DNA of 42,988 nucleotides from Pseudobdellovibrionaceae bacterium (GTDB lineage Bacteria > Bdellovibrionota > Bdellovibrionia > Bdellovibrionales > Bdellovibrionaceae). This document shows, in pieces, positions 41,524 to 42,988 of the stretch. Below the pieces are notes generated by a model, which worked only from the letters and a program-made list of their open reading frames with translations, made no database searches and was not told the DNA's origin. Position 1 is the first letter of the stretch. The number at the start of each line of letters is the position of its first letter. A program made the translations under genes and the position numbers. The stretch spans positions 1 to 42,988 of the forward strand of contig JABWCN010000036.1 in NCBI GenBank assembly GCA_013359135.1, given 5' to 3'.

Positions 41524-42417
41524 TTATAATTGAATTTTTGGTTTATTTTTCAGCAAACATCGACCTTTGTATTGGCTATTCTCTATAGAATCAACTTGTG
41601 GCTGGTAAATTAAATCTCCAGTTTCGTATTCGTATTTCTTTAGTTCTTGAATTTGCTCAAGAGTCACAAAAGAGTACCCTTGCTGAATAAGCTCAGGTAA
41701 AAGAATTTCGAGCATATCTGCTGTTTTTAAATGAATATCATGCATCAACGCCACTCCACCCTTGAGATTATCAAGAGCATTGAAGTATCCACTCGCACAC
41801 TCTTTAGGTGTAAATCTATGATTCTTATCCCAGCACTCCCAATCAGCAGCATCGATAAATTGATCCTCATAAATTTCAATTTTTCTTCCAACGTCCCAAC
41901 AAATTGGCCCTATATATTTTCTCAGCTCGGGATCTTGATTTAAAATTTTTGCGTTAGCTTCAAACCATGAGGCATAGGGAGCTCTGAAGTAATAATCATT
42001 TTTATGATCCAAATAGGGCTTAATCAAAGCATGAGTTTTTTGTAATTCCTGAATCAACAATTCTGGATGCAATCGATAAGTGTTCTTGGCCAGCTGAGGA
42101 TGAGTGTATGAATGGTTTGCCAACAAATGGCCCTCGGAAACTATTCTATTAGTTAAATGAGCATGGGTTTTTACCTGACTACCTAAAACAAAAAAAGTCG
42201 CTTTGATATTATATTTTTTTAGGAGATTTAAAATTTTTTCTGTTCCCTTCCCTGGACCATCATCAAACGTTAAGGCTATATTATAAGTCTTGTCCAAAGA
42301 AAAATATTCAATATTATACTGTTGAAATTCTGTGCTCTGAAAACTATTGAAACCTTTAAAAGCCAACACTCTCAACCCCAAAAAACAAATCAAGACTAAT
42401 ATTTTAATTATATTCAT
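41524..42417 (-). CDS. Secreted polysaccharide (peptidoglycan/chitin-type) deacetylase
   Basis: 297 residues. The signal peptide ends near VLA (about residue 19). The NodB-type CE4 domain has TFDDGP (50-55), metal ligands in NHSYTHP (H102, H106), RAPYAS (R145 onward) and LMHD (H226). The segment ICWDVG with DAADWECWDK is typical of a subgroup of bacterial deacetylases. It removes acetyl groups from N-acetyl sugars, probably of peptidoglycan, in the periplasm or outside. If the host is a Bdellovibrio-like predator, prey-wall deacetylation is a known role for related enzymes. It is monocistronic. Confidence 0.9.
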   Translation of the reverse strand: MNIIKILVLICFLGLRVLAFKGFNSFQSTEFQQYNIEYFSLDKTYNIALTFDDGPGKGTEKILNLLKKYNIKATFFVLGSQVKTHAHLTNRIVSEGHLLANHSYTHPQLAKNTYRLHPELLIQELQKTHALIKPYLDHKNDYYFRAPYASWFEANAKILNQDPELRKYIGPICWDVGRKIEIYEDQFIDAADWECWDKNHRFTPKECASGYFNALDNLKGGVALMHDIHLKTADMLEILLPELIQQGYSFVTLEQIQELKKYEYETGDLIYQPQVDSIENSQYKGRCLLKNKPKIQL

Positions 42418-42530
42418 GATTGAGAAGGCTTATCATTAAATCAATAAATTAACGATAGAAGAATAGGAAAAATTGCAGATGTTTTTATTCTTTATTAAAA
42501 TAAAAAGATTGACCAAATAAAGCTATAGCT

Positions 42531-42558
42531 TTGACTACAAAAACAACAACAATATAAA
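42531..42558 (+). promoter_or_regulatory. Sigma-70 promoter for the SDR gene
   Basis: TTGACT (42531-42536), a 16-nt spacer, TATAAA (42553-42558). The predicted start site near 42565 gives a leader of about 27 nt that contains the TAGGAGGT ribosome-binding site. Confidence 0.65.
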
Positions 42559-42591
42559 ATTGACAAAAGCCACTAAAAAATAGGAGGTCAC

Positions 42592-42988
42592 TTGAAATCA
42601 TGGGCTCTAATTACCGGTGCTTCTACTGGAATTGGTAAAGAACTTTGTTATCTCTTTGCTAAAGACAATATTAATCTTATTCTTTGTTCAAGGAATGAAA
42701 TGAAATTAAGTATCTTGGCAAAAGAACTATCTGAAAACTTTTCAATAGAAGTCTTTATCTTTCCCTGCGATCTGGCTTCAGAAAATGGAGCATTTAATTT
42801 AGTTCAGTTTATTCAGCAAAAAAATCTATCACTTGATTTTCTTGTAAACAACGCAGGTGTCGGAACTCATGGAGCTTTTCATTCTATACCTTGGTTCGAA
42901 GAGCAACGAATGATTCAACTTAACATCACAAGCCTAACTTATGTGTTAAAAAGTTTTATACCAGAGATGCTGAAAAGAAAAAAAGGAA
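42592..42988 (+). CDS. Short-chain dehydrogenase/reductase (partial, C-terminus outside window)
   Basis: About 132 codons visible. The start is a TTG at 42592 with AGGAGG just upstream; the nearby ATG at 42600 is in another frame. The cofactor motif is TGASTGIG (residues 8-15), followed by CDLAS and NNAGVG, all classical SDR features. The arginine shortly after the second strand (CSRNE) suggests NADP(H). The substrate cannot be told, and the catalytic YxxxK lies beyond the edge. Confidence 0.92.
   Translation, partial: MKSWALITGASTGIGKELCYLFAKDNINLILCSRNEMKLSILAKELSENFSIEVFIFPCDLASENGAFNLVQFIQQKNLSLDFLVNNAGVGTHGAFHSIPWFEEQRMIQLNITSLTYVLKSFIPEMLKRKKG

Noticed and set aside
1-42988. CRISPR arrays, insertion sequences, phage genes, tRNA or rRNA
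   Set aside because: No regularly spaced repeats, transposase or integrase motifs, or cloverleaf-like segments were seen; strand runs and gene spacing are continuous with no sign of recent insertion.

Overview
The window is a low-G+C (roughly one third, by eye), gene-dense stretch from a motile Gram-negative bacterium. A Mla-type outer-membrane lipid transport locus, many lipoprotein signals, a flagellar operon led by a TPR/AMIN-like protein and an NtrC-like protein, and several large secreted proteins of unknown function suggest Bdellovibrionota or a relative. That placement is inference: there is no rRNA or other marker in the window.

Layout. (1) 1-11168, minus strand: one flagellar basal-body operon in the order TPR protein, NtrC-like AAA+ protein, flgB, flgC, fliE, fliF, fliG, fliH, fliI, fliJ and a MotE-like gene cut by the window edge. 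A sigma-54-like promoter sits just upstream of the TPR gene. (2) 11375-14658, plus strand: a lipoprotein gene, mlaE, mlaF and mlaD, then a bacteriohemerythrin. (3) 14765-20194, plus strand: a complete branched-chain amino-acid ABC transporter (livJ as a lipoprotein, livH, livM, livG, livF) followed by a membrane-anchored PilZ protein. (4) 20228-22540: a DUF2802-like membrane protein (minus) and a VWA-domain lipoprotein (plus). (5) 22563-34572, minus strand: a long run of mostly touching or overlapping genes. In transcription order these are fliD, fliS, a FliT/FlgN-like chaperone, a TPR protein, a Rossmann/MAF-like protein, a GT9 glycosyltransferase, a 65-residue coiled-coil protein, a second GT9 glycosyltransferase, an unknown 229-residue protein, a sensor kinase, a receiver protein, rsmD, coaD and an aspartate-type aminotransferase. 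The middle of this run is a good candidate for a flagellin glycosylation and signalling module. (6) 34687-35937, plus: aspartokinase, probably leaderless. (7) 36002-39815, minus: two large exported proteins of unknown role, one with a patatin-like nucleophile elbow. (8) 40232-41065, minus: flagellin with a sigma-28 promoter and a roughly 200-nt structured leader. (9) 41524-42417, minus: a secreted polysaccharide deacetylase. (10) 42592 to the window end, plus: a partial SDR oxidoreductase with a TTG start and a clear sigma-70 promoter.

How it fits together. Regions 1, 5 and 8 together supply the MS ring and C ring (fliF, fliG), proximal rod (flgB, flgC, fliE), export ATPase complex (fliH, fliI, fliJ), a stator/export accessory protein, filament cap and chaperones, and filament subunit. 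Early genes appear to use sigma-54 and the filament gene sigma-28, the usual hierarchical pattern. The least explained items are the NtrC-like protein without a GAFTGA motif inside its presumed target operon, a sigma-28 motif pointing antisense into flgC, the overlapping glycosyltransferase/kinase cluster, and the flagellin leader with two GGA motifs. No tRNA, rRNA, CRISPR array or insertion sequence was seen.
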